Assembly: GCF_003967015.1 (NCBI RefSeq)
Contig: NZ_AP017560.1
Location: 62,001-126,000 of the forward strand
Length of the DNA stretch: 64,000 nucleotides
DNA from: Pseudanabaena sp. ABRG5-3
Lineage (GTDB): Bacteria > Cyanobacteriota > Cyanobacteriia > Pseudanabaenales > Pseudanabaenaceae
Reading direction: 5' to 3'
This document shows positions 17,938 through 27,656 of this stretch, piece by piece; within the stretch, counting starts at the first letter, position 1; each line of letters opens with the position of its first letter. A program made the position numbers and the translations under genes. A model generated the notes under the pieces. The model did no database searches. It was not told the DNA's origin and saw only the letters and a program-made list of their open reading frames with translations.

Positions 17938-18885
17938 CTAACGATTTCCCTTACTCAAAGCGGCCTCAATCCGACTGATGCGGACTGCATAGTTCTCAAT
18001 GCCACGACCACGGCGATCTTTGCGTCCTGCGGCATGAAGTCCCACAATATGATAAGCACCATCGATTTTACTAATCAGAGCTGAACCCGAAGCCCCAGAA
18101 TTAGTATCGCAATCATGAACGAGCATTCCATCGGTTTCTCCTAAGATACTGCATTGCCAATGCACACCTGCGGTGTTGCCCTTACCCGTGGTTAGATTGC
18201 GGTAGATCTTGGGATCAGGATAGTCACCTGAATAACCTGCCACAGATATTTTATTCTTGGCATTCTTTAAAACGGCTAAAGGAACCGATCGCCATTTGAG
18301 AAAGCCATACTTATTACCTAAAGGCTTATCCAATTCTAAAATTGCCCAATCATCTTCGCTTTCAAGGGCTGGATTTTTGGTTCCCGTGAAAATATTTTTG
18401 ACGATCGCAACATCAGCCCTTGTGCGTAAACGACCATTGATCAAGTTGGGTAAAAAGAAAATCCTGCCAAAAAATTTATTTTTTTCATAGACACAATGGG
18501 CGTTGGTTAGTACCAGCGATTTACTGATCAAGGTTCCTGTGCAGGAATACTCTTTGCCCAATTCACCAATCATCACAATTTTGCCTACCGTAGACCAAGG
18601 ATATTCACGGCTGAGCATAGGCAAGCGCTGATCTGTACCAATTACCGCCCGATCTTGTCCGATGGGGGACTCCACCTCCTGTAATTTGTTGGGAATAAAT
18701 CCATCGAGATTTGTCCCTATCTCCTTGAGGTCATTAATCTGGGTGGGCGCGATCGCCTCCTTGGGTAACAAATCTGAAAGGGGCTGTGCAACAACAGGAG
18801 CATAGGCTAGCCAGTTTAATAACCCAGCCATCACCATTCCCAATACCAATCCGACTCCAACTTTCCACTTCCTGACTGTCATCAC
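17938..18885 (-). CDS. Secreted trypsin-like serine protease
   Basis: 315 residues with a hydrophobic N-terminal segment (about 8-30, VGLVLGMVMAGLLNWLAYAP) that is a signal peptide or anchor. A pro-region follows, then an S1-type protease domain. The triad is complete: His130 in LTNAHC, Asp179 in DDWAILEL and Ser266 in GASGS. The domain resembles V8/glutamyl endopeptidase-like S1B proteases. The region before about residue 95 may be removed on activation. It is the first gene of a likely two-gene transcript with the TPR-CHAT protein, so a zymogen-activating cascade between two exported proteases is possible (inference). ATG at 18885. Confidence 0.88.
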   Translation of the reverse strand: MMTVRKWKVGVGLVLGMVMAGLLNWLAYAPVVAQPLSDLLPKEAIAPTQINDLKEIGTNLDGFIPNKLQEVESPIGQDRAVIGTDQRLPMLSREYPWSTVGKIVMIGELGKEYSCTGTLISKSLVLTNAHCVYEKNKFFGRIFFLPNLINGRLRTRADVAIVKNIFTGTKNPALESEDDWAILELDKPLGNKYGFLKWRSVPLAVLKNAKNKISVAGYSGDYPDPKIYRNLTTGKGNTAGVHWQCSILGETDGMLVHDCDTNSGASGSALISKIDGAYHIVGLHAAGRKDRRGRGIENYAVRISRIEAALSKGNR

Positions 18886-19010
18886 TTTAAGCTCTGTTTC
18901 TTTTCAGTTAGTTATTGCTTAGTTTAAGCTAAGACTGAAAAAAACAAATTTAGGTTGCAAATTTTGCAACCATCACAAACATGCAATCTGATATGGCTAC
19001 AGCTATACTT

Positions 19011-21245
19011 TCAAACCGATAAAAGCGCCCCTAAAAAGTTGCTTTCGTCAGTAATCGTTCCTGAGATATCAGCATTTCGTAAATCTGCCCCACGCAAATC
19101 TGCCCCACGCAAGTCTGCCCATTTTAAATCTGCATGTTGCAAATTTGCCCCACGCAGATCTGCCCCACGCAGATTGGCATGTTGGAGATTTGCCTGACTG
19201 CAATTGCTGCCATTGAGAGCCGCACCACTAAAATCTACCTGCGACAATTCGGCTTCAACAAGATAAGCACCGCGCAAGTTCAAACCTGCAAAGTTACGCT
19301 GTCCAATTTGATATTGATTGATCAAGGTATTAGCAAGGTTTGGAACAGGGGGCGAGGCAAAATTTGCGATCGCCTCGGTTCCTGATGCCACTATTGCAGA
19401 TGTTGTCGATGGCTCAAAATGCAATCCATTCGATAAAATGTGAGAGAGGTGATCGCCTAATTCTTCAATAATCCGTAATACCCCAATAATCTTGCCCTCA
19501 GCATCATGGACGAGGACAGTGGACATACTAATGCTGATCCAACTACCATCACGGATCTCAATATCCATTTTCACCCGATCTAAGGGTTTACCAGCCAAGG
19601 TATCAAGGATCGCGGCTTGTAATCCCATCACCTGAGAGTCAGAATTACTTTGAAAAGGATAACCTAAAGTAGCGATCGTATTTAATGAAAAGAGCTTTTC
19701 AGCCGCCGCATTACATAACAATATTTTCCCCTCAGGACTCACAATATCGATCGCCACAGGCACGGCCTTAATTACCGCTCTCAATAGTTCATTAGTACGT
19801 TGCAAGCTCGATTCCGCTTCACCTCTTTCACTAATATCAATACATACGCCATCCGCCAGCACATCCCCTGAGTCTGTACGATAATAGCGTGTGATATTTT
19901 GCACCCACTTTACTTCACCAGAGAGCGTAATAATCCGAAATTCATGGCGGAAGGTCGCTAGTTTATCAAAACCTGCCTGAATCAGAGCTTTAAATTGATC
20001 GAAGTCTTCAGGATGGATAAAATCGAGCAGTTGATAGGGATTAGAAATTGCATATCGAGGTGCAATGCCAATCAGATCGATTAAGCCATCATTAATAAAT
20101 GGAATCACAATAGTTCCATCAGGTTTCATCGCTAGACGATAGATAGTTGCAGGCATACTCGAAGCGATCGCATCTAATCGCAGATTACTTTCTTGCAATG
20201 CCGACTCTGTACGCTTTCGTTCTGTAATATCACGGGAGTTAATTACTAATCCCTGCACATTTGCATCCTGCAAAAGATTACAGCAAACTGACTCTAGATA
20301 AACCCAATCACCATTAATATGCTGATAGCGCATCACAATTGGTGTAGATACAGATAGAGAATCAACCGATTGGGCTAAAAAATCTTGAAAAATTGGCAGG
20401 TCTTCAGGATGGATGAATTTGATGAATTTCTTGTCCATCACATCTTCAGGTGTATATCCTAAGGTTTTAAAGATAGCAGGACTACAGTAGTGAATTGTTG
20501 TATCAATATCAAGAATATTCACGATATCTGAAGAATGCTGCATCATGGCTCGCAGTTTTGCTTCATTACGGGCAAGATTGCGAGAAATACGCCGTTGTTC
20601 TTCTCTCTCTACCCGAACTTGGCGATCCATCAGGTTGAGTTTGGCATTCATTTCTGCAACCCGAATCTCTAGACGCTGATGTGATTGCTGCATCTTTTCC
20701 GATTCTTGTTTGCGTTGGGTCATGTCTTGAATCCACCAACGCATTCCAATCACTTTGCCATCGAGAGAGCGAATGCTAATAATCGTAAAGCTGGCATCAA
20801 AGGGCTGACCTGTCGGAAACTGCATCCGAAAGTCCAAGCTTTTAATATTTTGTCCTCTTTGCAACTGTCCAATCAGGCGTTGGAATTGCTCTTTATAGGA
20901 AGGATAAACGAAGTTTTCTAAGTTTTTGCCAATCGGTTGCGAACCAAACATCAGGGTTGCCGCACGGTTAGCGGCTGTAATATCACCATTAGCATCGGTG
21001 ACAAAATAGCCGTCAGGGGCAAAGTCAAAGAGTTCACGGTAGCGCTCTAATTCTCCTGCAAGCGATCGATAGGAATTTTCTAGTTCTGTTAAGCTAGATT
21101 GCAGAACGTTAACGACATTGTTAAAAGAAAGATTTTTTTCCTCAATTTCGATAGAAGATGTTGCGGGTAATGCTGCAATATTCTCTAGCTCATGCAGTTG
21201 CTGAATCGAGGTTGCAAGCAATTCGAGACCAAGGTGCATTCCCAT
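19011..21245 (-). CDS. Multi-PAS sensor protein ending in pentapeptide repeats, without kinase domain
   Basis: 744 residues. After a helical N-terminus come PAS1 (about 65-175), a coiled coil (180-225) and three more PAS/PAC units (about 230-590, each PAC ending in DITERK-like text or its equivalent). The C-terminus (about 645-735) is a run of A(D/N)LxG pentapeptides (LRGADLRGANLQHADL), which fold as a right-handed quadrilateral beta-helix. There is no HisKA, HATPase, GGDEF or other enzyme domain. The helix may be the output surface for protein binding. The DNA for the repeats (about 19075-19190) is itself a near-perfect 15-bp repeat. ATG at 21245; a second ATG two codons on is also possible. 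It stands alone between the protease and helicase genes. Confidence 0.85.
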   Translation of the reverse strand: MGMHLGLELLATSIQQLHELENIAALPATSSIEIEEKNLSFNNVVNVLQSSLTELENSYRSLAGELERYRELFDFAPDGYFVTDANGDITAANRAATLMFGSQPIGKNLENFVYPSYKEQFQRLIGQLQRGQNIKSLDFRMQFPTGQPFDASFTIISIRSLDGKVIGMRWWIQDMTQRKQESEKMQQSHQRLEIRVAEMNAKLNLMDRQVRVEREEQRRISRNLARNEAKLRAMMQHSSDIVNILDIDTTIHYCSPAIFKTLGYTPEDVMDKKFIKFIHPEDLPIFQDFLAQSVDSLSVSTPIVMRYQHINGDWVYLESVCCNLLQDANVQGLVINSRDITERKRTESALQESNLRLDAIASSMPATIYRLAMKPDGTIVIPFINDGLIDLIGIAPRYAISNPYQLLDFIHPEDFDQFKALIQAGFDKLATFRHEFRIITLSGEVKWVQNITRYYRTDSGDVLADGVCIDISERGEAESSLQRTNELLRAVIKAVPVAIDIVSPEGKILLCNAAAEKLFSLNTIATLGYPFQSNSDSQVMGLQAAILDTLAGKPLDRVKMDIEIRDGSWISISMSTVLVHDAEGKIIGVLRIIEELGDHLSHILSNGLHFEPSTTSAIVASGTEAIANFASPPVPNLANTLINQYQIGQRNFAGLNLRGAYLVEAELSQVDFSGAALNGSNCSQANLQHANLRGADLRGANLQHADLKWADLRGADLRGADLRNADISGTITDESNFLGALLSV

Positions 21246-21437
21246 ATACGATCCATCTTTTAATCAGTCTTCTAAGACTTATAGTATAGCAATATCGAAT
21301 CTCAAGATTAGAAGGAATCTTTGCCCAGAGCCTTACAAAACTTTGTGATGAAGCCAACCCCCAACTTTGATTAGAAGTGCCACCAAGCGACATTTCCTCC
21401 AAGAACTGATGTTGATTAAGAATTTTTACCTATCAAT

Positions 21438-21466
21438 GTATGGATGATGCCAAACACCATCCATAC
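21438..21466. terminator. Possible terminator after the DEAD-box helicase gene
   Basis: A 9-bp stem (gtatggatg, 21438-21446, with 21458-21466) lies 16 bp past the helicase stop on the minus strand and is followed there by A/T-rich sequence. Confidence 0.5.
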
Positions 21467-21481
21467 TCAACCTGTTGATGA

Positions 21482-22918
21482 CTAACGATTGCGATTATGG
21501 TGAGAATCTATATGCTCGGATCTGTTGGCTTGAACGGGCTTGGCAACAATTCTACTAGATTGTTTCTTCTGTGGTTGATTAGGTGATTTGCTTGGTGCGG
21601 ATGACGTTGACTTGGCGATCGCACTATCCCTTTGTCCACGTCGAGGCTGGTGTTTCTGTTGTCGTCCCATAATGATTGGTTCAGGCTTAGCACGAGGGTC
21701 AGGATCAAAGCCATCAATGATTTCTTGGGGCAGCGATCGCTTAATGAGCTTCTCGATGTCTGCCAGAAACTTACGCTCATCGACACAAACCAATGAGATC
21801 GCCTCCCCTGATAAGCCAGCACGTCCTGTACGACCGATGCGGTGTACATAGTCCTCTGGCACATTGGGCAACTCATAGTTAACCACATGGGGAAGTTCGC
21901 TAATATCTAAGCCCCGTGCAGCGATATCCGTGGCGACTAATACTTGTAAACTACCATCCTTAAATTTACCAAGGGCGCGAGTCCGAGCCGCTTGACTCTT
22001 ATTGCCATGAATTGCCATCGCCACAATGTCATCTTGGTGCAATTGCTTCACAAGGCGATCGGCTCCATGCTTCGTGCGCGTAAATACTAAGACCTGATAC
22101 CAGTTATTGGTTTTGATCAGATGGGTGAGTAACTCACGCTTGCGATCGCGATCGACAGGGAAAATTCGCTGTGTCACTAAATCAGCAGTAGCATTCTGAC
22201 TAGCAACTTCGACGAGAACAGGTTGATTGAGTAAGGTACTGGCAAAGGCTTTAATCTCATTGGAGAAAGTTGCCGAAAATAGAAGATTTTGGCGTTGTTT
22301 TGGTAATAGTGCCAAAATTCGCTTGATATCACGAATAAAGCCCATGTCCAACATGCGATCAGCTTCATCTAATACCAAGATTTCGACCTTGGACAAGTCT
22401 AATCGTCCTTGCTGCACATGATCCAAGAGACGACCGGGGGTTGCAACTAAAATCTCCACCCCACCTCTTAGGCGATTAATTTGAGGATTAATATTCACAC
22501 CACCATAGATCACCATCGAGGTGAGGGGCAGATGTCTGCCATAGGTCTGGACACTTTCTTCGACTTGGGCGGCGAGTTCACGGGTAGGCGTGAGGATTAG
22601 AGCGCGGATCGGAATTTTGCCAGTCGGCGATCGCTTGACGACTTTGTTAGACAGTAAATGCAAAATTGGCAGCGTAAATCCTGCGGTTTTGCCCGTACCC
22701 GTTTGAGCGCCCGCTAGTAAATCTTGCCCTGAGAGAACAACGGGGATCGCTTGTGACTGAATTGGTGTGGGCTGGGTATAGCCGCGTGCAGCGACAGCAC
22801 GGACAATTTGCTCAGATAAACCTAGAGCCGAGAAACCTTTGGCTGATGCGGTTGGGTCAGAAGATTTATGGGGTACAGAAGATTTCTTGACAGGAAAGGT
22901 AATTGCAGAAGAAGACAT
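21482..22918 (-). CDS. DEAD-box ATP-dependent RNA helicase, RhlE-like
   Basis: 478 residues with all superfamily 2 motifs: the Q motif ([13 protein letters not shown]), motif I ([10 protein letters not shown]), Ia (PTRELAAQV), Ib (TPGRLLD), II (DEAD), III (SAT), V ([10 protein letters not shown]) and VI ([10 protein letters not shown]). The core ends at about residue 385. A basic, Gln- and Ser-rich tail follows, typical of RhlE-type helicases and of RNA tethering. It unwinds RNA in the cytoplasm, in ribosome assembly, mRNA turnover or cold adaptation. The cyanobacterial homologue CrhR is redox and cold regulated, but orthology cannot be settled here. The 300 bp upstream of the ATG hold no gene and may be a long 5' leader. 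Confidence 0.93.
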   Translation of the reverse strand: MSSSAITFPVKKSSVPHKSSDPTASAKGFSALGLSEQIVRAVAARGYTQPTPIQSQAIPVVLSGQDLLAGAQTGTGKTAGFTLPILHLLSNKVVKRSPTGKIPIRALILTPTRELAAQVEESVQTYGRHLPLTSMVIYGGVNINPQINRLRGGVEILVATPGRLLDHVQQGRLDLSKVEILVLDEADRMLDMGFIRDIKRILALLPKQRQNLLFSATFSNEIKAFASTLLNQPVLVEVASQNATADLVTQRIFPVDRDRKRELLTHLIKTNNWYQVLVFTRTKHGADRLVKQLHQDDIVAMAIHGNKSQAARTRALGKFKDGSLQVLVATDIAARGLDISELPHVVNYELPNVPEDYVHRIGRTGRAGLSGEAISLVCVDERKFLADIEKLIKRSLPQEIIDGFDPDPRAKPEPIIMGRQQKHQPRRGQRDSAIAKSTSSAPSKSPNQPQKKQSSRIVAKPVQANRSEHIDSHHNRNR

Positions 22919-23226
22919 AGAACTCCAAATTTTTGATTCGGTCTGTCGCTGTTAGCGTTGCCATTTGTAGTCATACCAATTCCTAGAGGTGTTGCGACAT
23001 TTCTAAGAATCTAAAACCTTACAGAAAAATTAATCAGGGGGATTTTAAAGCTTCAACAGGAATGCTCCCATTGTTGAAAATTGGTGTCAGACGGATCAGA
23101 GACAGAAATATATAACGTGTCAGCAGTATCAATAATTGGGAGCCGATACTGTAGATTTAGATTTTAGCAGAGGTTTGGGGTTTATAGTGACTTTGCCGCA
23201 TCATCTGCCACAATTTGACGTTCAGG

Positions 23227-23366
23227 AACTGATGTTACGTGGAAGTTTCTAAAGTAGGGACGGGTTTTGCCTATAGATCTTGCTTTAGTCCAGCATTATC
23301 AACTAAACCCGCCCCTACTGTACACACGATTACCTTACAGAGTGATGGTTCCACGTAACATCAGTT
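23227..23366. mobile_element. 140-bp MITE with 18-bp perfect terminal inverted repeats
   Basis: The ends AACTGATGTTACGTGGAA (23227-23244) and its exact complement (23349-23366) are flanked on both sides by AGG, consistent with a 3-bp target duplication. Inside lies an imperfect inverted repeat (about 23254-23268 with 23305-23319). It has no coding capacity. A lone copy of the end occurs at about 58694-58711. It occupies the gap between the helicase leader and the hybrid kinase terminator. Confidence 0.8.
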
Positions 23367-23374
23367 AGGAAAAT

Positions 23375-23429
23375 AAAGAAGCAATTTTTTGTGGCACGGC
23401 TTCACCGTGCTACAAAAAATTGCTTCTTT
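23375..23429. terminator. Long hairpin terminator at the hybrid kinase stop
   Basis: 25-bp arms (23375-23399 with 23405-23429, one mismatch) overlap the TAA of the kinase at 23428-23430. An A-rich upper strand gives a T tract on the minus transcript. Probably a working terminator derived from a palindromic repeat. Confidence 0.75.
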
Positions 23430-25419
23430 AGGCGATCGCATGAGTCTGCGTAATTTTGAGGAGAGCCGTAGTGAGTTCCTCAATGCGAATTGGCTTACTA
23501 ATGTAATCATTCATCCCTGCTTCTAAACAGTCTTCCCGCGCCTCACCCACAGCATGGGCAGTCATCGCAACAATCCAAGGTTGAGGATTGTAATTCAGAC
23601 GAATGATTTTTGTCGTCGCAATTCCATCCATCTCAGGCATTTGGATATCCATAAAAATCACATCATAAACCTTTTGATTGAGCTGCTCTAAGACCTCCAA
23701 TCCATTGCTAGCGATGTCAATGTTGTAACCAATCTTTTTGAACATAAAGAGAGCCAATTTTTGATTTACTTGGTTGTCCTCCGCCACTAAGATCTTTAAA
23801 GTTGATTTCTCAGCAGTAGCGATCGCTAATTTTGCCTTTTGGTATGGAGAATCAAATGGTGATGGTAATTCCGCAGCATCCATGAAAATCGTGAAGTAGA
23901 AGGCAGAACCCTGACCTAGATTTCCATTTGATACCCAATTTAAAGGCGGATTGCCCCCAATATTACCGAGACTCTCCACCCAGATTGTTCCTTCCATTAA
24001 TTCCACTAAGCGTTTGCAAATCGCCAAACCAAGCCCAGTACCACCATATTTACGACTAATCGAAGCATCGGCTTGGGTGAAGGGTTGAAATAGTTTAGTT
24101 AAGAGATTATGCTCGATCCCAATCCCTGTGTCCGTAATCGCAAATGTCAGTTCTTGTTTGCCCTGCGAATCTTTTTGACTGCTGACGGCGATCGCAATGT
24201 TCCCTTGCTGCGTAAATTTAATCGCATTGCCAACTAGATTAAGAAAGATTTGGCGCAGACGTGCATTATCTCCCATCAAAGTATTAGGAACATTTTCACT
24301 GATTTGATAGCTGAGGGTAATCCCTTTACTCTGAGCCTGTGCATTGAGCAGATTACATACGGACTTTAGGTTATCTTCTAATGTAAAAGCTCGTTCTTCT
24401 AGCTCTAGCATACCTGCTTCAATCTTAGAGAGATCGAGGATGTCATTAATTAGTGTCAACAGAGCATCACTACTATATTGAATGGTCTGCACTAAATCCT
24501 TTTGTTCCTCTGTCAAAGTCGTCATCGACAGCAACTGGGTCATCCCCATCACCCCATTCATCGGAGTCCGAATTTCATGACTCATATTCGCAAGAAACTC
24601 ACTCTTGGCTTTGGTGGCGGCTTCAGCATCTTCTTTTGCCTGAGCTAAAACAATCTCAGCAGCCTTGCGATCGGTAATATCGCGAATCAAACCCACCCTG
24701 ATCCGTTTCTCTCCGTCTTGAATAAAGGATTCTGATAGTAAGGCAGGGAATGAACCACCGTTTGCCCTTTGTATCAAAATCTCCGCTTCGATCGCACAGT
24801 TCTTTCCTCTACATGGATCGCTTATATTGACCTTTAGGTCTGGTTGTTTCAAGATCTGCATAGTTTGTCCTATGAGATCTTTATCCTCAAGGTTACAAAT
24901 TTGTTTAAGAGAGTCATTAATAAACAGTAATTTTCCATCTAGGTCAGCTATATAAATGCTGTCTTTCGCACTTTGCATCGCATGATTAAGAATTCGCAAC
25001 TGCTCCTCTGATCGCTTACGAGCAATTACTTTAGATACAGTCGCAGGTAAAATTTTGAGGTACTTGAGTTCGGGGTCTTTAATCAAATAGTCATAAGCGC
25101 CTTCATTCATTAACTTGGCGGCAGTTTCTTCATCACCAGTCCCCGTAGCGATGATAAACGGGCAGTTTTTTGCCTTAAGTAGATCAAATAGTTCTAGTGA
25201 TATTCCATCCTTTAAGGAATGATCGAGGATGGTAATATCAAAGGAATGTTCCGCTAAAATACTCTTGGCTTCGGAGAGAGAACGTGCTGCTACATAGTCA
25301 TAGGGCAATCCCTCTTGCTTGACAATTCGTGCAAAAGCGAGGCGATCAATCTGATCATCCTCAACGAGGAGCACCCTGATCAGTGGAGATAGTGAGTCAT
25401 TACAATCTGGGATCAGCAT
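23428..25419 (-). CDS. Hybrid histidine kinase (REC-PAS-HisKA-HATPase-REC)
   Basis: 663 residues: receiver (about 13-130, Asp in ILDHSLKDG), PAS (about 145-250), HisKA ([18 protein letters not shown]), HATPase ([31 protein letters not shown]) and a second receiver (about 540-655, Asp in [13 protein letters not shown] loop). There is no membrane segment. It is last in a same-strand run 29592 to 23428 and lies about 100 bp after a stand-alone response regulator. The first receiver could accept phosphate from a partner kinase and the last could pass it on. ATG at 25419. Confidence 0.9.
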   Translation of the reverse strand: MLIPDCNDSLSPLIRVLLVEDDQIDRLAFARIVKQEGLPYDYVAARSLSEAKSILAEHSFDITILDHSLKDGISLELFDLLKAKNCPFIIATGTGDEETAAKLMNEGAYDYLIKDPELKYLKILPATVSKVIARKRSEEQLRILNHAMQSAKDSIYIADLDGKLLFINDSLKQICNLEDKDLIGQTMQILKQPDLKVNISDPCRGKNCAIEAEILIQRANGGSFPALLSESFIQDGEKRIRVGLIRDITDRKAAEIVLAQAKEDAEAATKAKSEFLANMSHEIRTPMNGVMGMTQLLSMTTLTEEQKDLVQTIQYSSDALLTLINDILDLSKIEAGMLELEERAFTLEDNLKSVCNLLNAQAQSKGITLSYQISENVPNTLMGDNARLRQIFLNLVGNAIKFTQQGNIAIAVSSQKDSQGKQELTFAITDTGIGIEHNLLTKLFQPFTQADASISRKYGGTGLGLAICKRLVELMEGTIWVESLGNIGGNPPLNWVSNGNLGQGSAFYFTIFMDAAELPSPFDSPYQKAKLAIATAEKSTLKILVAEDNQVNQKLALFMFKKIGYNIDIASNGLEVLEQLNQKVYDVIFMDIQMPEMDGIATTKIIRLNYNPQPWIVAMTAHAVGEAREDCLEAGMNDYISKPIRIEELTTALLKITQTHAIA

Positions 25420-25516
25420 TTTTACCTTGTCTTATGACATAGATAGAGGTATCCATTTGTGGTAATCATGGTGAGGCAGTACAAAATACCACCTAACCCT
25501 AAAATTCTATTTAGCG

Positions 25517-25939
25517 CTATACAATTGAGAGCGGAGACTCGCTCAAACTCCAGTATTGATATATTACCTTCAGATGTTCGACAAAATCAGGGTAGCTTAA
25601 TGGTTTGACAATATATCCTGCTACACCTAAGACAAAACTTGCTAAGCGATCTTGTTCTTCTTGAGAAGTTGTGAAGACGACAACGGGGATAATCCGCCAA
25701 TGGGGATCATTTTTAATAATTTGGAGAAATTCAATACCATTCATCCGTGGCATATTCAAATCTAGAAAAATGAGCGCTGGTTTAGGTTCTTTGGGGTCGC
25801 GTAAAAACTCTAGGGCAGCTTCACCATCATGTCTCACATGGAGTGGGTTATGGACATGAATTTCTTTTAACCCACGTTTGAGGGTCATGATATCAATGAG
25901 ATCGTCTTCTACTAACAAAATTGGGTCACAACTTCTCAT
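25517..25939 (-). CDS. Single-domain response regulator, Rcp1-like
   Basis: 140 residues, all receiver: acidic pair VEDD near the N-terminus, phospho-acceptor Asp in LIFLDLNMPRMNG, the TTS loop and KPL. It has no DNA-binding domain. The extra loop around RDPKEPKPA and the aromatic C-terminal helix (KVIYQYW) resemble Rcp1-type regulators that pair with phytochrome-like kinases. It is 18 bp after the REC-kinase at 25958 in the same direction, so it is a probable cognate partner. ATG at 25939. Confidence 0.9.
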   Translation of the reverse strand: MRSCDPILLVEDDLIDIMTLKRGLKEIHVHNPLHVRHDGEAALEFLRDPKEPKPALIFLDLNMPRMNGIEFLQIIKNDPHWRIIPVVVFTTSQEEQDRLASFVLGVAGYIVKPLSYPDFVEHLKVIYQYWSLSESPLSIV

Positions 25940-25957
25940 TGTTTTTAGCCTTAATCC

Positions 25958-27067
25958 TTAGTATGTATCAAGCAATCTGGGTATTGTGAAGAAGAACGTG
26001 CTACCTTTACCATACTCTGAAGCTACCCAAATTTTACCACCATAAATTTCGATGATCTTTTTGACGATCGCTAAACCAACACCTGTACTTTCGGCTGAGT
26101 CACGGGTGGTCAGCGTTTGAAAAATTTGGAAAATCTTATCAAAATGTCTTGATTCAATGCCAAGCCCCGTATCGCTAATATAAAATTCCCAGCAGCCCTG
26201 TCTTTCAGTATGACCAAGCCGAATTTTTCCCTCTGGCTTACCCATATACTTGACAGCATTACTCAGTAAATTTTGAAATACCTGTTGCATTTGCGTCTTG
26301 CCTGCGAACACCATTGGCAACTCTGTTTCGATCGCAATCTCTATACCAACGGGCAGAGCAATCATATCAATCACCTCCATGAGCAAATCTTGGAGATTGA
26401 CGACACTTTTCTCTTCTTGTACCCTGCCTACACGGGAATATTGCAAAATGCCATCGATCAGGTCACTCATCCGTCGCACCCTTCCACCTAATAGCTGCAA
26501 CATCTCATGTCCCTCTGAGTCAAGGCGATCGCCATAGTCCTGTTCTAGCCAAGTGGCGATGGAAGCAATCCCCCGTAGGGGAGCCTTGAGATCATGGGAG
26601 ACAATGTAGGCAAAGTCTTTGAGTTCTTGATTAGCCGTGGCAAGCTCAGACATTAGTTCGAGTTGGCGATTTTCAAACTGTTTGCGGTCAATCGCATGGA
26701 GAATTGCTCGCTCCAATAAAATTGTGCTGAGCATATGTCCTTTTTCGAGATAGTCCGATGCGCCACTTTTCATCGCCTGCTGATCAATCTCGTGATCACC
26801 AAGTCCTGTGAGCAATACAATCGGCTTATTACATCCGATTTTAATTGCTTCCTGCAACAGTTCTAGACCATTTTCTTTCCCAAGACGATAATCGAGCAGA
26901 TAGACATCATGTTGATTTTTACTAATCTCTTGCAGTCCTAATTGAAAGTTATCCACCCAGTCAAGTTGGAAGTCAAATTGTGTTGCCTCACTCAAAAAAT
27001 CACGAGTAACAACATAGTCATCCTCGTCATCATCTACTAGTAAAACTTTGCACTTTGCTCTCACCAT
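25958..27067 (-). CDS. Response regulator-histidine kinase fusion
   Basis: 369 residues: receiver (about 7-125; VDDDEDD, Asp in LLDYRLGKENG), a short coiled coil, HisKA of the phytochrome-kinase type (LKDFAYIVSHDLKAPLRGI) and HATPase (LLSNAVKYM, DTGLGIESRHF, GVGLAIVKKIIEIYGG). The H-box is intact. It is cytoplasmic. It is followed by a single-domain regulator 18 bp on and preceded by the HK-RR pair at 27204-29592. The receiver-kinase order suits a relay in which the regulator input gates a soluble kinase. ATG at 27067. Confidence 0.9.
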   Translation of the reverse strand: MVRAKCKVLLVDDDEDDYVVTRDFLSEATQFDFQLDWVDNFQLGLQEISKNQHDVYLLDYRLGKENGLELLQEAIKIGCNKPIVLLTGLGDHEIDQQAMKSGASDYLEKGHMLSTILLERAILHAIDRKQFENRQLELMSELATANQELKDFAYIVSHDLKAPLRGIASIATWLEQDYGDRLDSEGHEMLQLLGGRVRRMSDLIDGILQYSRVGRVQEEKSVVNLQDLLMEVIDMIALPVGIEIAIETELPMVFAGKTQMQQVFQNLLSNAVKYMGKPEGKIRLGHTERQGCWEFYISDTGLGIESRHFDKIFQIFQTLTTRDSAESTGVGLAIVKKIIEIYGGKIWVASEYGKGSTFFFTIPRLLDTY

Positions 27068-27114
27068 AGTTTTTTAGATAGCTATAGCCAAATAAGCTAA
27101 GACATAAAACCCAG

Positions 27115-27149
27115 AAGAGAGTTGCGGCGCTTCTCACCGCAACTCTCTT
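27115..27149. repeat. Palindrome of the AAAACCCAGAAGAGAGTTGCGG family
   Basis: A 13-bp perfect core stem (27115-27127 with 27137-27149) is extended imperfectly on both sides. The element runs from about 27102 (gacataaaaccca) to about 27170 (ttttgtccta), so its tips resemble those of the palindromes at 831 and 38555. It lies between two two-component genes of the same run. Confidence 0.75.
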
Positions 27150-27203
27150 TTCGGTTTTGGTTTTGTCCTAACATAACTGGTTACTACTATATCTTTGCTA
27201 TTT

Positions 27204-27656
27204 CTAGTTTTTATCGGGCAGTTCCACAATCTCAAACCAATATTTCCCAAGTGCTTTAATAATTTGCACCATAGACTCAAAGATCACGGGCTTGGCAATA
27301 AAGGAACTGACACCAAGATCGTAAGTGCGGAGAATGTCCTCCTCGGCCTTTGATGTGGTCAGCACCACCACAGGAATCTGTCTTAGTGCGGGATCGGACT
27401 TAATTTCTTTTAATGCTTCCCTGCCATCTTTGCGGGGCATATTCAAATCCAACAAAATTAAACTGGGACGTGGGGCAGCTTTGGGATCGCTATATTGCCC
27501 ACGATGCAGTAAATAATCCATCAGCTCTTCCCCATCACAAACAAAATGGAGGTCGTTTGCAAGGCGATTTTCTTCTAGGGCATCTTGCATCAGCATCCGA
27601 TCATCTTCATCGTCTTCAGCAACCAAAATTGTGACTGCTTTGCCTTTTTTAGTCAT
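27204..27656 (-). CDS. Single-domain response regulator, Rcp1-like
   Basis: 150 residues, receiver only: AEDDEDD, phospho-acceptor Asp in LILLDLNMPRKDG, TTSKAEED and KPV. The C-terminal GKYWFEIVELP is a hallmark of Rcp1-family regulators that serve phytochrome-like kinases. The start overlaps the 3' end of the membrane kinase at 27649 by 8 bp, indicating translational coupling and a cognate pair. No DNA-binding domain, so output is by protein contact or onward phosphotransfer. ATG at 27656. Confidence 0.92.
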   Translation of the reverse strand: MTKKGKAVTILVAEDDEDDRMLMQDALEENRLANDLHFVCDGEELMDYLLHRGQYSDPKAAPRPSLILLDLNMPRKDGREALKEIKSDPALRQIPVVVLTTSKAEEDILRTYDLGVSSFIAKPVIFESMVQIIKALGKYWFEIVELPDKN

